Position numbers and translations under genes: made by a program
NCBI GenBank assembly: GCA_002286855.1
Contig: NRSV01000013.1
Coordinates: forward strand, 95,190-159,189
DNA: 64,000 nucleotides
Reading direction: 5' to 3'
Source: Bipolaris cookei
Lineage: Eukaryota > Ascomycota > Dothideomycetes > Pleosporales > Pleosporaceae
The notes under the pieces: generated by a model
Database searches by the model: none
What the model was told of the DNA's origin: nothing
What the model saw: only the letters and a program-made list of their open reading frames with translations
In this document: positions 44,401 through 57,800 of the stretch, piece by piece
Layout: every line of letters begins with the position of its first letter
How positions within the stretch are numbered: the first letter of the stretch is position 1

Positions 44401-47187
44401 ATGACGGATGCCGCCAACACAGTTGCACAACCCGGCATCGCTGCACTTCCACACCCAACAATAAGACAGCTGGGTTCCGGCCAGGTCCTAATTGATCCCA
44501 GCTCAGTCGTGAAAGAGCTCATCGACAATGCTCTAGATGCACGTGCGAAAAGTATCTTCGTCGATATCACTGTCAACACTATCGATTCCATTCAAGTCAA
44601 GGACGATGGCCACGGCATCCCAAGTGAAGACCGATCTCTCGTATGTCGCCGTTACTACACGAGCAAAATCAGAGATTTGAACGATGTGAGAGAACTAGGA
44701 GGCAAGTGGCTTGGCTTTCGCGGAGAGGCTCTGGCAAGCATGGCGGAAATGAGCAGCGCGTTCAGTGTGACGACGAGAGTGGAGGGTGAGCCTGTTGCTG
44801 TGAGGTTGAAGTATAGTCGGGATGGAAAGCTTGAATCGTAAGTTCCTCATTGTATGACATGTTACACAAGGGTGCGAGGGACTAATAAGTGTAGTGTTGC
44901 GCATGATTCACATCCCGTTGGCACGACTGTCAAGGTAACGGGTTTCTTCGAGTACGTGCCTGTGCGGAAACAGACAGCGATTAAAAATGCAGTTAAGTGT
45001 CTGGCGAAGACTCGGCGGTTGTTGCAGGTTTATGCCCTTGCTAGGCCGAGTATTCGATTTAGGCTTCGCGTTCTCAAGGCTAAGAATAGTAATAGCGACT
45101 TTAGCTATGCACCCAAGGCTCATGCCAGTGTTGAAGATGCTGTCCTGAAGATCTTGGGTAGAGACTGTGCTGCTCAGTGCAGTTTCACCACTGCAGAAGC
45201 TGATGGCTTTGAGATTTCTGCTTTTTTGCCCAAGTCAACAGCGGTCGGGTCGAAGATTTCAGGCTATGGCAACTTTGTCACGGTCGATGCACGGCCGGTG
45301 TCGAGCAATCGTGGGACTAGCAAGCAGATTGTTCATGCTTGCAAAAAGCGATTTGGGAAGGTGAATCCCTCTCTTTCAGGCGTTAGGGATCCCTTTTTCT
45401 GCATCAACATTATTTGTCCGCCTGGAAGTTATGATCCCAATATCGAGCCAGCCAAAGACGACGTTATGTTTGAAGACAGCGAAATCGTTTTGTTGGTCTG
45501 GGAAAAATTGCTGGATTCCTTTTATACTGAAGCAGCGGTAAATCTCGATAATGATGAGCCGTTGTCATCTTCCCAGCAGAACTTCCAGGTTGAGCTAGAC
45601 AACGTAATCGATCAAAATCGGAACGAGGTCCCATCTGAATCACAAAACATGAGTGATCAGAACGAAGCATTAGTCTCTGCGCCGCAGCCAAGGTGGAGGC
45701 ACAGTATGTATGGCATCGACGAAGAGGATCTGGAGTTTTTGCAAGACGACAGAACCCCTGTGGTTGACGAAGAAGAGGGACGCCAGGCCATAGAAGTATC
45801 CAATCCTTGGACTATTGCTCGAATGAACACTGCGATCAAACCCAGGGGGTCCGTTAGCAATGGACAACTGCTGAGCCCAGCGAAAAGCACTGCGAATGTT
45901 GATTCAAGTTCTAGTCCCTCGAAAATACCTGCAACGCCCAATCAAGTGGTTTCAGTTGATCCTTTGACGCCTCAGACATCTTCCAAGGCGAACACGGTGA
46001 AATCACTGCTTGATGATGAACTTGAGCGTAGTATACAACGCCTACCCCCGCTATCATCGGTAGCAGATAGTATTAGTGACTGGGCTTTGAATCGTCGGGG
46101 AGAACAATCGATCGATGGTGCAGGTACACATGTTTCGAGAGGAGAGATACCAAGTTCTGTTCTACGGTTTGAGACCCAAGCACCAGAAGCCTGGACACCG
46201 CAATTGAGCCAACATTGCAATATAGTCGCCGGTACAATTTCTCCAGACAAAGATCCACCTCTGATTCAAAATCAGTTCACAGCGGGGAGGACTACTCATC
46301 GCAAGAAAAGGAAGGACACTACATTACCGGTTTTTGTAACAAACAATTCACAAAGGCGTTTAGCAGGAGCAATAGAGCAAGAAGAAACGACCCGTCTCCT
46401 TCCAGTCAAAAACGCTGATATCCGAGATTTCTTTGGTAAAAGGAGCGAGATGCAAGAAATTCATCCTGTACAGAAACCTTCTTTTACGCCAATCAGCCCA
46501 CAAGTCCAAAGTCAACCCAGATCCTCGACCTCTTTCACACTCCATAACAGCCCTTCTTTTCCGCAAAACAAACAAGCCAAACCACATGTATCCCCAGCAT
46601 CTCATCTCCCAGTTCACAAACCCACTCGCACTGCTGCACTAGACGAAACCCACACATCACCTCCCTCACCGCACCGCAACAAGATACCCACACAACCCAC
46701 CATATCCCGCCGCACAAGCACAGACTCCATGATATCTTTTTTTCTTACCCAAGAAAGAAATGCAACTAGGCATACAGCTCAGCATCCCACACCCCCTTTC
46801 CACCACCCTCCCCTGCATACAGCGCCGCGTTGCCAAACCACAGAGTCCCACGAGCAAATTCCGTCCTCTGCACAAAATCTAACACTGCGCCTCACCACCA
46901 ACATCCCATCAATCCTATCCCTTACACTGATCTCCCGCGAATCAGGGTTAAGTTGGGACTCAATGGCGCAATTTGCGTACTGCGGGTTCAACACACACGT
47001 GTCTGGAGCGCGGATTGCAGTGTGGGTGCGCAGGATAGATGGAGAACTGTGTACTATGTATGAAAGAGTGTGTGACGCAGATGAGATAAGGGTATTGATT
47101 GAAGATGGGGTGAGGAGGGCGTTGGAAGGGATTAAATGGGAAGAAGAAGATGGAGAAGGGGAGGAAGAAATGTTGATGGATCTATAG
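44401..47187 (+). CDS. MLH2: MutL-family DNA mismatch repair protein, Mlh2/PMS1-like
   Basis: Two exons, 44401-44837 and 44895-47187 (909 aa; 57-bp intron GTAAGT…GTGTAG). The N-terminal GHKL ATPase is intact: VVKELIDNALDA (Mg-binding Asn), KDDGHGI, and GFRGEALAS. A transducer domain follows to about residue 330. The middle is a long polar linker. The C-terminus lacks the DQHA-x2-E-x4-E endonuclease motif of Pms1/Mlh3, which with the divergent N-terminus points to the Mlh2 (human PMS1) branch, an accessory partner of Mlh1 in the nucleus. Assignment to MLH2 rather than another MutL paralogue is a judgement from motifs. Its 3' end converges with TRM5 (121 bp). Confidence 0.85.
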
Positions 47188-47308
47188 AATAAAGTTTCTC
47201 TCTTATCGGGAGACTCCAGGAAAGGAAGAGAGGAAGGGAAATACGGCGGGGAAAATGAATCAGGGATATCACAACTATATTCAAACTTTTCTTTTCTACA
47301 ATCACCAC

Positions 47309-48792
47309 CTAAACCTCTCTAAATGCCACCTCCTCCGGCAACCTAAAACTCGCACAAAACATCCTCTTCTTAGGCGCCACATCGCGTACATCATGCACAT
47401 ACACATCCTGCATATCAGGCCTAATTTCGTACTTAATCTGTCTACTTATCTCTTCACAGATACCCTTGATTTCAGCCACATTGTTGTCGCTCTTTGTGGA
47501 GAAGCAGTGGACGTGGATCATGGGTAGCTTCTGCTCTGTGTGGGGGGCTAGCATTTTCTTAACGTCAGCGGCAGGTAAGCCGGGGATGTTGGCGTAGAGG
47601 CCGATGAAGGAAGGGAGGAAAGTAATGGCGGAGGCAGGCAAGTTCATGACGAAGTGGGCGAAGAAGCGGGGCTGGACGAGTGTCTTGATGGGCTCGGGTT
47701 GCTTGTTTTCCTGGGGGTTGCTGCGGGAGAATTTGGTTTTTGGGTAGATGGGGACGCTGTGCCGGGAGTCTTTGATGAGGAGATGGGCAGATGCTTGGCG
47801 GATGAAGGCACCGCCGTCGGTGTTGAAGGGGCGGACGAAGTCGCCGACCTTGTTGATTTTGATGTTAGTTACGAGCGAGTTGTACGACTCGGGGTTAAGA
47901 TCGTTAGCCCAGACGAAGCACTTTTTCTTGCCAGAGGGGATAGCAAATGGGCCTACGCCTGCCATGACATCGCAAATGGCCTCGCCTTCCTTGAATAGGT
48001 TGCAAAGACGTTCATGCTCGGTGTGCAGACGTGTGTTCCAGTAGACTTTGGCAAAGTCAAACTTGAATGTGCAGCCCTGCTCGCGCAATTCTACGTTCAT
48101 ATCGTCGGGTCCGTGCAGGACCTCGTATTGGAATGTGCGAAAGGCATTCTCTGTGCCCACATTGTCCAGTTTGTTGATGACGGTCTTAACCATGGGGTTC
48201 TTGTCGGCAAGAACAGTGGCGATGAGATGCTTGTATGGCCAATATCGCTCGCGCAGGTTTAGGTGGGCTACATGACCGGCGAGGGCAAAGCCTTGGGGGA
48301 TTTCGTCGTCATGCTTGGACTCTGGTGGAGGGATGATGGCACCCGTGATCTCCGAGTAGGTGAAGTAGTCGTAGTCGAGGTGCAGTTGGTAGGGTATCAC
48401 ACCCAATGTGCCGTCCTGCTCAAGGTCGCGCAGCTTAGGAGACCATGTGGTTCGATCTGCCTGGCTTCAGACTCAGCACCCGGATGTACATACGACTTGC
48501 GCATGTCGGCTGACTCACCAGTGTGGACGACTTCCGGCCGTAGGAGCAGACACTTGACGCCCTGCTGCGCTCTGTCTGCGTCGGGATCTGCCCTGATTGG
48601 ATCGACACGATTGTTCGGCAGCGTGTCCTTGGCGGCGGTGAGTTCCTTGCGGCATCGCGAAATATCCTTGGGGTTGAAGATGCGGGCGGCTGAGGTGGGG
48701 ATGGTTTTTTGGAAGAAGCTGCGGTCGAGCACCTTCATGGCGCGGTTTACGGGGGGTGCGAACATATTGTCGGCCGCCTCTGAGAGGGACAT
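47309..48792 (-). CDS. TRM5: tRNA (guanine37-N1)-methyltransferase
   Basis: Exons 48792-48519 and 48456-47309 (473 aa; 62-bp intron GTGAGT…GGCAG). The spliced product shows the Trm5 order: N-terminal APPVNRAMKVLDRSFF, the tRNA-binding region, AHLNLRERYWPYKHLIA, then the SAM-binding motif ICDVMAGVGPFAIPSGKK, ANDLNPESYNSL and FVMNLPASAITFLP (the N-x-P-x motif of the active site). The enzyme methylates G37 next to the anticodon, preventing frameshifting, in cytosol and mitochondria. An essential housekeeping gene in yeast. It diverges from the kinesin gene with about 620 bp between starts. Confidence 0.93.
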
Positions 48793-49414
48793 TGAAGCGC
48801 GTGACGGGGGCGTAGTGGTAAGTGGCAGGGCTGGTGGTGTAGTGGTGAAGGTGAAAGTAAATGTGATGGTGGGATTATTTTGTGGAATGACGCAGCGTCA
48901 GGGTCCCCCGTCGGGCCCAGGTACCGAGCATGGCCCGTCAGATGCCCCTCGACCAGTGGATGCGAGCCAGACGATGTACCTGCAGCAATCCTCAGCCGCA
49001 TCCTCGCAGCACAGCACCTGGCCGGCTTTGCTACGCCGATTTCTTTACACGTGCCAATTATTGCAAAAGGGTGCCGGAGCCTGCTGAGTGGCCAGAAGTT
49101 CGCCGGGGCGGGAATGCAGGGTGCAAGGATCGCGTAATCCTGAGAAGTTGCTTGCTTGTCCCTGGACCGCGATTTCAACTCCCATAACAACACCACCCTA
49201 TGTCTGTGGCTTCAACCACCTCCTTGCCCGAAAAACAACATCCCCGCCCGCACACACACCCCCGACTGCCCCGGTCGCCGCCCATGAAGTCTCACAGTCT
49301 CCGCCTCTGACCGCTGCTGCTGCAACCTACCGCCCTCGCTGCCCTCTCCTTTCTCCCTAGTACATATACCCCGGATTTCTGCCCTCTAGCCCGCTGACTG
49401 CACGCCCGCCCACC

Positions 49415-52400
49415 ATGGCGTCCGGAGGAGGCGGCAACATCAAGGTCGTGGTGCGATGTCGACCCTTCAACGGGCGAGGTAAGCATTCTCCAGACACCCC
49501 CGTGCCCTGTGTTGCTATGGCTAACTGCGAGCAGAAAAGGCGCGCAATGCACAATGTATCGTGCAGATGAAGGGTGACCAGACGATTCTTTCCCCGCCAG
49601 CAAACACTGACGTCAAGGGAAAGGCCGCCAAAGCCGCTGCCGAGGGCGTAAAGACCTTCGCCTTCGATCGCTCCTACTGGTCCTTCGACCGCGATGCCCC
49701 AAACTATGCTGGCCAGGACAACCTCCACGAAGACCTCGGCAAGCCGCTGCTCGACAATGCCTTTCAGGGCTACAACAACTGCATCTTTGCATATGGTCAG
49801 ACGGGTTCCGGAAAGTCGTACTCGATGATGGGTTATGGTGCAGAATACGGAATCATCCCCAAGATTTGCCAGGACATGTTTGAGCGAATAAAGGGCATGC
49901 AACAGGACAAGAACTCGACGTGCACCGTCGAAGTCTCATACCTGGAAATCTACAATGAGCGCGTGCGCGATCTGCTGAATCCCTCCAACAAGGGTAACCT
50001 GCGAGTCCGAGAGCATCCATCTACCGGTCCCTACGTCGAAGACCTGGCCAAGTTGGTGGTCCAGTCCTTTTCGGAGATTGAAAACTTGATGGATGAAGGA
50101 AACAAGGCCCGTACCGTTGCGGCGACCAACATGAACGAGACGTCCTCGCGATCGCACGCCGTATTCACCCTCACCCTTACCCAAAAACGCCACGATGTCG
50201 AGACGAGCATGAGCGGAGAAAGAGTTGCAAAAATTAGTTTGGTAGACTTGGCAGGATCAGAAAGAGCACAATCCACTGGCGCAACTGGCGCGCGATTGAA
50301 AGAGGGTGCGGAAATCAATAGATCTCTGTCTACACTAGGTCGTGTAATCGCAGCGCTTGCCGATCAGTCGTCTGGGAAAAAGAAAGCACAAGTCCCGTAC
50401 CGAGATTCAATCCTGACATGGCTGTTGAAAGATTCATTAGGAGGAAACAGTATGACTGCCATGATTGCTGCGATTTCTCCTGCAGATATCAATTTTGAGG
50501 AAACGCTCTCGACCCTTCGATACGCCGACTCCGCCAAGCGCATCAAGAACCATGCCGTCGTAAACGAAGATCCCAACGCGCGCATGATCAGAGAACTCAA
50601 GGAAGAGCTCTCCAAACTGCGCTCCCAATTAGGCGGAGGTGGTGGAGGCGGTGGCGGAGCGGCAGGCTCGAATGGTATCGTGGAAGAACAGTACCCACCA
50701 GACACACCGCTAGAAAAGCAAATGGTTTCCATCACACAGGCAGACGGCTCAACCAAAAAGGTCTCCAAGGCCGAGATTGCGGAACAGTTGACTCAATCGG
50801 AGAAGCTCTACACAGAATTGAACCAAACCTGGGAAGAGAAGCTGCAAAAGACAGAAGAAATCCACAAGGAAAGAGAAGCTGCACTGGAAGAGCTTGGTAT
50901 CAGCATCGAAAAGGGCTTCGTGGGTCTGTCAACGCCAAAGAACATGCCGCATTTGGTAAACTTGAGCGATGATCCGCTCTTGACCGAATGTCTCGTCTAC
51001 AATTTGAAGCCAGGTACCACAACCGTAGGAAATTCTGATGTCGACGGTCAGACTGCACAGATACGCCTGAACGGTTCGCAAATTCTCGCAGAGCATTGCA
51101 ACTTTGAGAACGTGGATGGAAAGGTGACTGTGATTCCCCAAGAGGGTGCAAGTGTCATGGTCAATGGCGTTCGTATTGATAAGCCACGGCTCCTCAAGAG
51201 CGGCCACCGCATTATTCTCGGCGATTTTCACATCTTCCGGTTCAACAACCCACAAGAAGCACGAGCTGAGCGCGCCGAAGTAGGGACAAGTCTCCTCCGG
51301 CAGACTGTCACTGCCGGCCAGCTCGGCAGCTCTCCTTCACCCGCTCCAAGGCCTGGTCACGACAGATCATACAGCTCAATCAGTGTAGCGAACAGCGACT
51401 TCGATCCCGACAGTCCAAGAGCAGGATCACCCGCACTCTGGCAACGAGGGCGAGAGTCTGAATTTTCCTATGCGCGAAGAGAAGCTCTTACTGCTTGGCT
51501 AGGGCCAGATAAACGCATTGAGAATCTGCCAGACGAAGACTTTGAAGCACTCTACGAAGATCTCAGCAGGCTGCGCGAGACGCGCAAAGCACGGCCGGAA
51601 AGCCGGATGATCAGCGATGAGGGCGATACAGAGTCAATGTCTTCATACCCGGTCAGGGAGAAGTACGCTTCTGGTGGTACTCTAGACAATTTCTCCCTCG
51701 ATACTGCGCTGACCATGCCTTCTACTCCACACCAAGAGGGTAGCGAAAAGATGCAAGAAATACGAGAGGATATGCAGAACAAGATAGATCAGCAAAGGGA
51801 TGACTTCCAGGCCAGGCTGAAAGCTGACGAGGACGCCAAGGTGGAGTTGCAAGAGCTGCGAGCTGCCAAAGAGGCAATGCAGAGGCAAATGAAAGCGCAA
51901 AAGGAGGCATTTCAAAGGCATTTGAAAGAGCTTGGACATGACATTCCGCTTGAGATAGACGAGGACCTAGAGATCAAATCGGCAAACGCACCAAAAGAAC
52001 AAGACGCACAAGACGAACGGCAGCTAGAACTGATACGCTCTGTCCTCAAACAGTGGCGGCGACGGAAATATGTCACCATGGCAGAGACTCTATTACAAAA
52101 TGCTGCGATTCTCAAAGAAGCTCAAGTCATGAGCCAGCAAATGGATAAGCGAGTCGTGTTCCAGTTTTGCATTGTCGATGTTGGCCATACAGTCCCTTCG
52201 TCCTACGACTTGGTAAACATGGGCATTCCAGGAGAAGATGACGAATACCTCGACGGCCAGTCCAAACCATGCGTTGGCGTACGCGTCATTGACTTCAAGA
52301 ATGAGGTCGTTCATCTATGGTCATTACAGAAGCTCCGCGATCGTGTACGGCGGATGCACCAAGTGCATCAGTACATGAACCGCCCAGAATACTTTCAACA

Positions 52401-54366
52401 CTTCAACCCAGAGTCGCCTTTCTCTGACCCTTGTATGCCCGAGTTTACACGGATTGGCGATGTTGATGTTCCACTTGCAGCCGTGTTTGAGTCAAGAGTT
52501 CGAGACTTCAGCCTCGATGTAATATCGCCATACACCTCGAACCCCATCGGCATCATCCGCTTGTCGTTAGAACCTTCATCCGCCGAGGCACCTTCAACCA
52601 CACTAAAGTTCAATGTTGGCATGCATGAAATGGTTGGGTTTTCAGAGCGAGAAGGAACAAAAGTGCACGCTGTGCTCTTCGTACCCGGCATCTCGGATGA
52701 AAGTGGCGCGACCACTACGACTTGGATTACCGATTTCAACGAAAGCCCCATTCGCTTCGAAAGTGTACATAGCATGAGCCTTCCTTATCCAAGTCCACGC
52801 GATACCTTCCTCCGCATCTCCATCTTTGCCAAAGTCACCGACATCCATCTTGACATGCTGCTTAGCTGGGATGACATGCGCGACTCAGCCGAGAAGCCAA
52901 AGCAGAAGCGTCGCAATGCACGTCTGCCGGAATCAGAGTTCTACACAGAAGATACGCACGACATCTTCGCCCGGATACAAGTTCAAGAGATTACGGACGA
53001 CGGCACCTACCAGCCTGTCGAGGTCACACAGAGCAGCGTCATGGACCAAGGTGTTTACCAACTCCACCAGGGCCTCGCCCGTCGCATTGTTGTGAATCTT
53101 ACCCATACTTCTGGTGAGACCATACAATGGGAAGGCGTCAAATCTCTACGCATGGGTCATATACGGATGGTCGATGCAGCAGGCAATTGCCCTAATTATG
53201 GCTCACCGGTCAAGGAAGTCCCAGTAGATCTTATTTCGCCACCCACTGTCCGAAACAATGCAGACGGCACAACAAATGTCAAGTTCGTTGGGCGATGGGA
53301 TAGCACTGCACACGCCTCGCAGATCCTTGACCGCGCGACAAAGGATAATTTCCGCGTTCGGGCCACTCTTCTCTTCGACGTCATGTCCTCGAAGCTTATT
53401 GAACCCATGACCTTTTCGTTTGACCTCTTCGTGCAGATCCGTGGTCGATCATACATGCGTCCAACCTCGCTCTTTTCCTTAACCAACATCTGGAACACGG
53501 TCAAGATTGTTCACTCAACAGTCGGGATCTTCAGTGTGGCGATACGTCCAACATCTGTAAAGCGCGCAACAGATCTCTGGCGCATGAACACAAAGGACGA
53601 CTACATCAAAGGTGAAGAGCAGCTCGCAGGCTGGACTCCCCGCGGCGTTTCATTGGTACGAGATTTTATCAACGTTGAGAAGCGCCGCCGCCGTGTTGCT
53701 GAGATAGAAACGGCCCGATCCGTCCTCTCCTCTAAGGCCCTCAGTATACCCACATCAGCATTAGCATCCTCGAAAGACAAGCCACTAGACGATGCCCAGA
53801 AAGCACTCCTGCAACGCATCATCTCTCTGTGGAAGACTAAAAAGGCCCCGGCGGAGATCATCCTTAACTCGACAAACCTCGAGCCACCCACAAACGGCGC
53901 TGCTTTCGCACCACGTTCTTCTTCTCCCTCGCCAAGTCCAACACCTAGCCTAACGGCGACGGTACGCTTCATACCCAAAAATCCAAACCTTATGAAGGCA
54001 TCGTATCTTCTCACACCAGATCCGACCAACACCCGCTGGACTCGGCGATATGTGGAGCTGCGAAAACCGTATCTGCACATCTACTCCACAGATGGTGATG
54101 AGATCAACGCCATCAACATTAGCACTGCGCGCATCGACCATTCTCCCCAGATTGCAAAGTTGCTCGGCGGAGTGCAGAATCAACACAGCAACAGTGCAAA
54201 TGGAAGCGGAGGTGCGGGAGTGTACAAGGACGTTGTATTTGCTGTTTTTGCACGATCAAATACGTACATTTTCCGGGCAAGGAGTGAGCGGGAAAAGATA
54301 GAGTGGATTTTGAGATTAGACCAAAGTTATTTCAGTAGTGGGGAAGGGAGTGAGGAGAGTGCTTAA
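49415..54366 (+). CDS. uncA: Kinesin-3 motor (Unc-104/KIF1, UncA type)
   Basis: Two exons, 49415-49478 and 49535-54366 (1631 aa), close to the about 1630 aa of Aspergillus UncA. The small first exon (start CACCATGG) supplies the first motor strand NIKVVVRCRPFNGR. Motor landmarks are FAYGQTGSGKSYSMMG (P-loop, near residues 107-120), NETSSRSHAVF (switch I) and LVDLAGSERA (switch II). A Gly-rich linker follows the neck, then coiled coil, an FHA domain (about 500-600), further coiled coil near 730-800, KIF1B-type and DUF3694 regions, and a C-terminal PH domain (about 1500-1610, RWTRRYVELRKPYLHIYS) that binds phosphoinositides. It moves vesicles and early endosomes toward microtubule plus ends. 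Confidence 0.95.
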
Positions 54367-54903
54367 TGACTAGAGGACTGTGGGGGGGAGGGGGTGAAGG
54401 AAGACCTCTAATGTGCGAACTAACGTCTATTTCTTGAGCCTGGTTTTGAAACAGCTAGTAATTTTTGGCTGTAAGATAGGATATCGTTTTCCTAACCTCT
54501 TCGGGCGTTTACTTTATATAGGCTATTTTTTGGGATACCCAGAGCACAGTTGCTCATTTGGCGCGATCGCTGCAGTAGAGATCGAATTAACCTTTATCGC
54601 TAAATGTACTAGTATGCTTGCACGTGTATCGCGTGGTCCATGTATCGTTCTTGAACTGAAATGAAATTGGCGAATTAAAAGCGTTGGCAATAAGAACCAT
54701 ATTCACTAAAGGATTCTGTTCATGGTAAGGTCGCCCGACAAACCCTTCGCCGACGCACCGCCGAGGCTAAACAATGAATCGATAGAGCTTACTCATACGA
54801 CACCTCAATTCAAGATTCAAACTCAACAGCGAGGTAGACCCACTATATACGTTTGCAATCAATCTAAGGAACTAGTCGAAAGAGGAACAGATCGTGATCC
54901 ACA

Positions 54904-56286
54904 ATGGCCGAGGCAGGAAAAGAGAAAACACGACATGATTTGGACAATGAGAAGCTTGGACAATACCTCCAGCAAGAGATACCTGGAATCAAATTACCAG
55001 TGACATCGACAAAGATTGGCTATGGGCAAAGTAACCCTACGTACTATGTTGATGATGCCGCCAAGAACCGGTACATCTTGAGGAAGAAACCCAGCGGAGC
55101 CATCATCTCGCCCGTCGCACACCGAGTTGATCGCGAATACAAGGTGATCAAAGCTCTGGGTACAATCGATGGCTTTCCCGTACCAAGAGTATACTGCCTA
55201 TGCATGGATCCCGACATAATCGGAACCGCATTCTACGTATGTCACAACAAAGCAAAACTCACCTCGTCGCCACGACTAACATGCCCTGAACCCCTCAAAA
55301 AAGATAATGGAATACGTTCAAGGCCGCATAATCACAGACCCAGCCCTCTCAACTCTCCCCAAGCAGGACCGGCACGCCGCCTGGAAATCCGTAATCTCCA
55401 CCTTAGCCTGGCTCCACTCTATCCCCCTTTCCTCCATCGGCCTCTCCTCCTTTGGCAAAACAGAAGACTTTTACACCCGCCACTGCAAAACCTTCTCACG
55501 TATCGAAGCCCAGCAAGCCGCCGTCCGCGATATTGCCACCGGCGCGCCCCTCGGCCGCGCTCACCCGCACTTCGACGAGATAGTAGAATATATAAGGCGT
55601 CATGCACCCACGGGCCGCAACAGCATTATCCACGGCGACTACAAGTTTGATAATATCGTGTTGCACCCTACTGAGCCGCGCGTGATTGCGATTTTAGATT
55701 GGGAATTGAGTACGATTGGGCATCCGCTGCTCGATACGGTGTACCTTGTTAATCCGTATTGGAATCGGGCGAGTAGGGTTATGCCGGTTCCCGGGGCAGA
55801 AGGGAGGGAGGGGTTGGAAGTTTATGATGAGGAGAATTTGGAGGAGAGCGGTATGCCGAGTATGGGGGAGGTTTTGGATGTGTATATGGAGAGGGCGGGG
55901 TGGGATCCGAGGGGGAGTGGGTGGGAGGTTGCGAAAGTTTTTCATTTGATGAGGGTGAGTGATGATTATTTGTTTGCATAACTTTTTTTCATCGTCATCT
56001 CTTTTGTGGTTGTTTGAGCGGTTGCTTCTGCTTTTTCGAGGGGAAGAAGATGGTCGACTTGATGAATCTTCTTGAAGGACGAAGTTCGAACTCATGAGAA
56101 GTAGTCTTGCTGACGCAGTGACAGGGAAGCGTGATAAGCCATGGCATTCAAGCCCGCACTATCAGTGGTCAGGCTAGTAGCGAGTTCTCGTATGTTTATT
56201 TTGAGAATACCAAGCGTGGACTTGACGAAGCGATTCGCCTGGTTCGCGAGATGAAGGCGAAGGAAAATGCAAAAAGCAGCTTGTAA
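54904..56286 (+). CDS. APH-family phosphotransferase, ACAD11-N-terminal-like kinase
   Basis: Three exons: 54904-55236, 55304-55954, 56125-56286 (381 aa; introns 67 and 170 bp). Kinase-like fold: GQSNPTYYV, LRKKPSGAII (ATP-binding Lys), MEYVQGRII, IHGDYKFDNIVLHP (catalytic HGD…N) and IAILDWELSTIG (metal-binding DWE). The second intron is proposed because the frame otherwise stops at 55981, just before the conserved R-G-x-V-I-x-x-G-I-x-A-R helix; that helix is found intact in exon 3 (GSVISHGIQARTISGQASS). Relatives (human ACAD10/11 N-domain, bacterial FadE36) phosphorylate hydroxyacyl-CoAs in unusual fatty-acid breakdown. No obvious targeting signal was identified. Confidence 0.87.
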
Positions 56287-57768
56287 GAAGACGAGAGAGG
56301 AAGGCAAAGGAACGAAAAGTACATAATAAGCTTCTCTCGCTGATTCTGACATGTTGTTCACAATATCAACTGTGTATAGTTAAAATGTGCGCTGCTCTAT
56401 GTCACTGTTCTCGCCCGCTTACCTACCCTTTCCTCCACCCTTTCCCTCCCTCTCCTTCTTCCGCCCTCTCCTTTCCTCCTTCCCCGCGGGCACACACACT
56501 CCTCTCCATGTTACATCATGCACCATGCACCATGCACGCAACCCTCCTCTCCTCCTTACCACCCTCCCCACCCTCTTCCTCGCGCTCAACGAATACACCC
56601 TCTCCGCACTCGGACTGCATAACCCCGAACTCACCTTCCTCTATCCTCCCCATCCTCCGCTCTACTCCACTCCGCCATCCTAAACCCCCCCTCCTCCATC
56701 CCACCCTAACCTTTCCACTCACCTCGAGCACAAAGCCCCTTTGTCCCCACCTGCCACTTCGCACACCATTCCCCTTCCCCAACCCCCTCTAACATCCACA
56801 CAATGCATCGCATAACGGTGTAACCCAACCCTCCCCACCACCAACACCCACATTCCCAATTGCGCTCTCATCCCCCGTAAAGCGCTAACCCCCACCGGGG
56901 GGTATCACCACCCGACCTCCCCTCAATTCCAAAGTCATCTCCCGAAAATATCCCCTAATGGCAAACCCCATCCTAATCCAGACCTCACACTTAAGACATT
57001 TTTGTCGCCCGCCTCAGCCAAACAAGCCAAGCCCAACACACCCCTCTCCTTATTACACACCCCTACCAATGCCCGCCGTTACAAAACAAAAAAAAAGGCA
57101 AGAACACACAAGCAATGCAAATCCTACACCCCCCCCTGGCTCCCCACCCTAAAAATCCCCCAGTGACGTTGCTTGACAAAAAAGATCCAGAAGAGAAAAC
57201 AGGGCAATGCAAGCCCGACCGACCCGCCCGTTGTCGATCACACACTTGACCCCAAGCAACCTAAAACGCCGCGCACGGACGCGCAGCCCACTTGCCTTTG
57301 TGTACTGTAGTACCAACGTGAAGTGTCGCAGCTACATGTATGTAGTTGGCAACGTGGCAGTGTGATAGGTGGGAGAGTGGGGGTGTTCGGGGTACATATT
57401 CCAAATTCTCGAATTTTAGTTTTTTTTATTTTTTTTTATTTGAGCGAAAATAATTACTAGGTAGGAGATAGGTAAGCGCCTGCGCGGGCGTTGTTGCCCA
57501 TTGACGCACTTTGCCAAGCCCCTCGTTTTGCAGTTTGCGTCAAGGAACGTGCAAGGTGTAGCAGCGTAGGGCAAGGTAGGGCGAAGGGGGGCGACTCGTT
57601 GTGTGTTTGCGATAAGTGGGGGTGGGTTCGGGGTTCGTAGGGCAATTGGGAAGGAGGGAAAATGAAGATGGTGCGGGAGATTGGACTGTATCGGTTGTGG
57701 TTTGCTTTGTCTCGAGATTTGTTTCGCACATGTGCGAACTTGTAAGGGTTTTCTGGTTGGGTGGCTAA

Positions 57769-57800
<32 letters not shown>

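Noticed and set aside
55955..55981. Natural C-terminus of the APH kinase at 55981
   Set aside because: The frame passes a GTGAGT donor, and the conserved C-terminal helix is found in a further exon at 56125-56286.
56385..56792. Pro/Ser/Leu-rich ORF of 135 codons
   Set aside because: It is a translation of a C/T-rich tract, open in more than one frame, without motifs or intron support.
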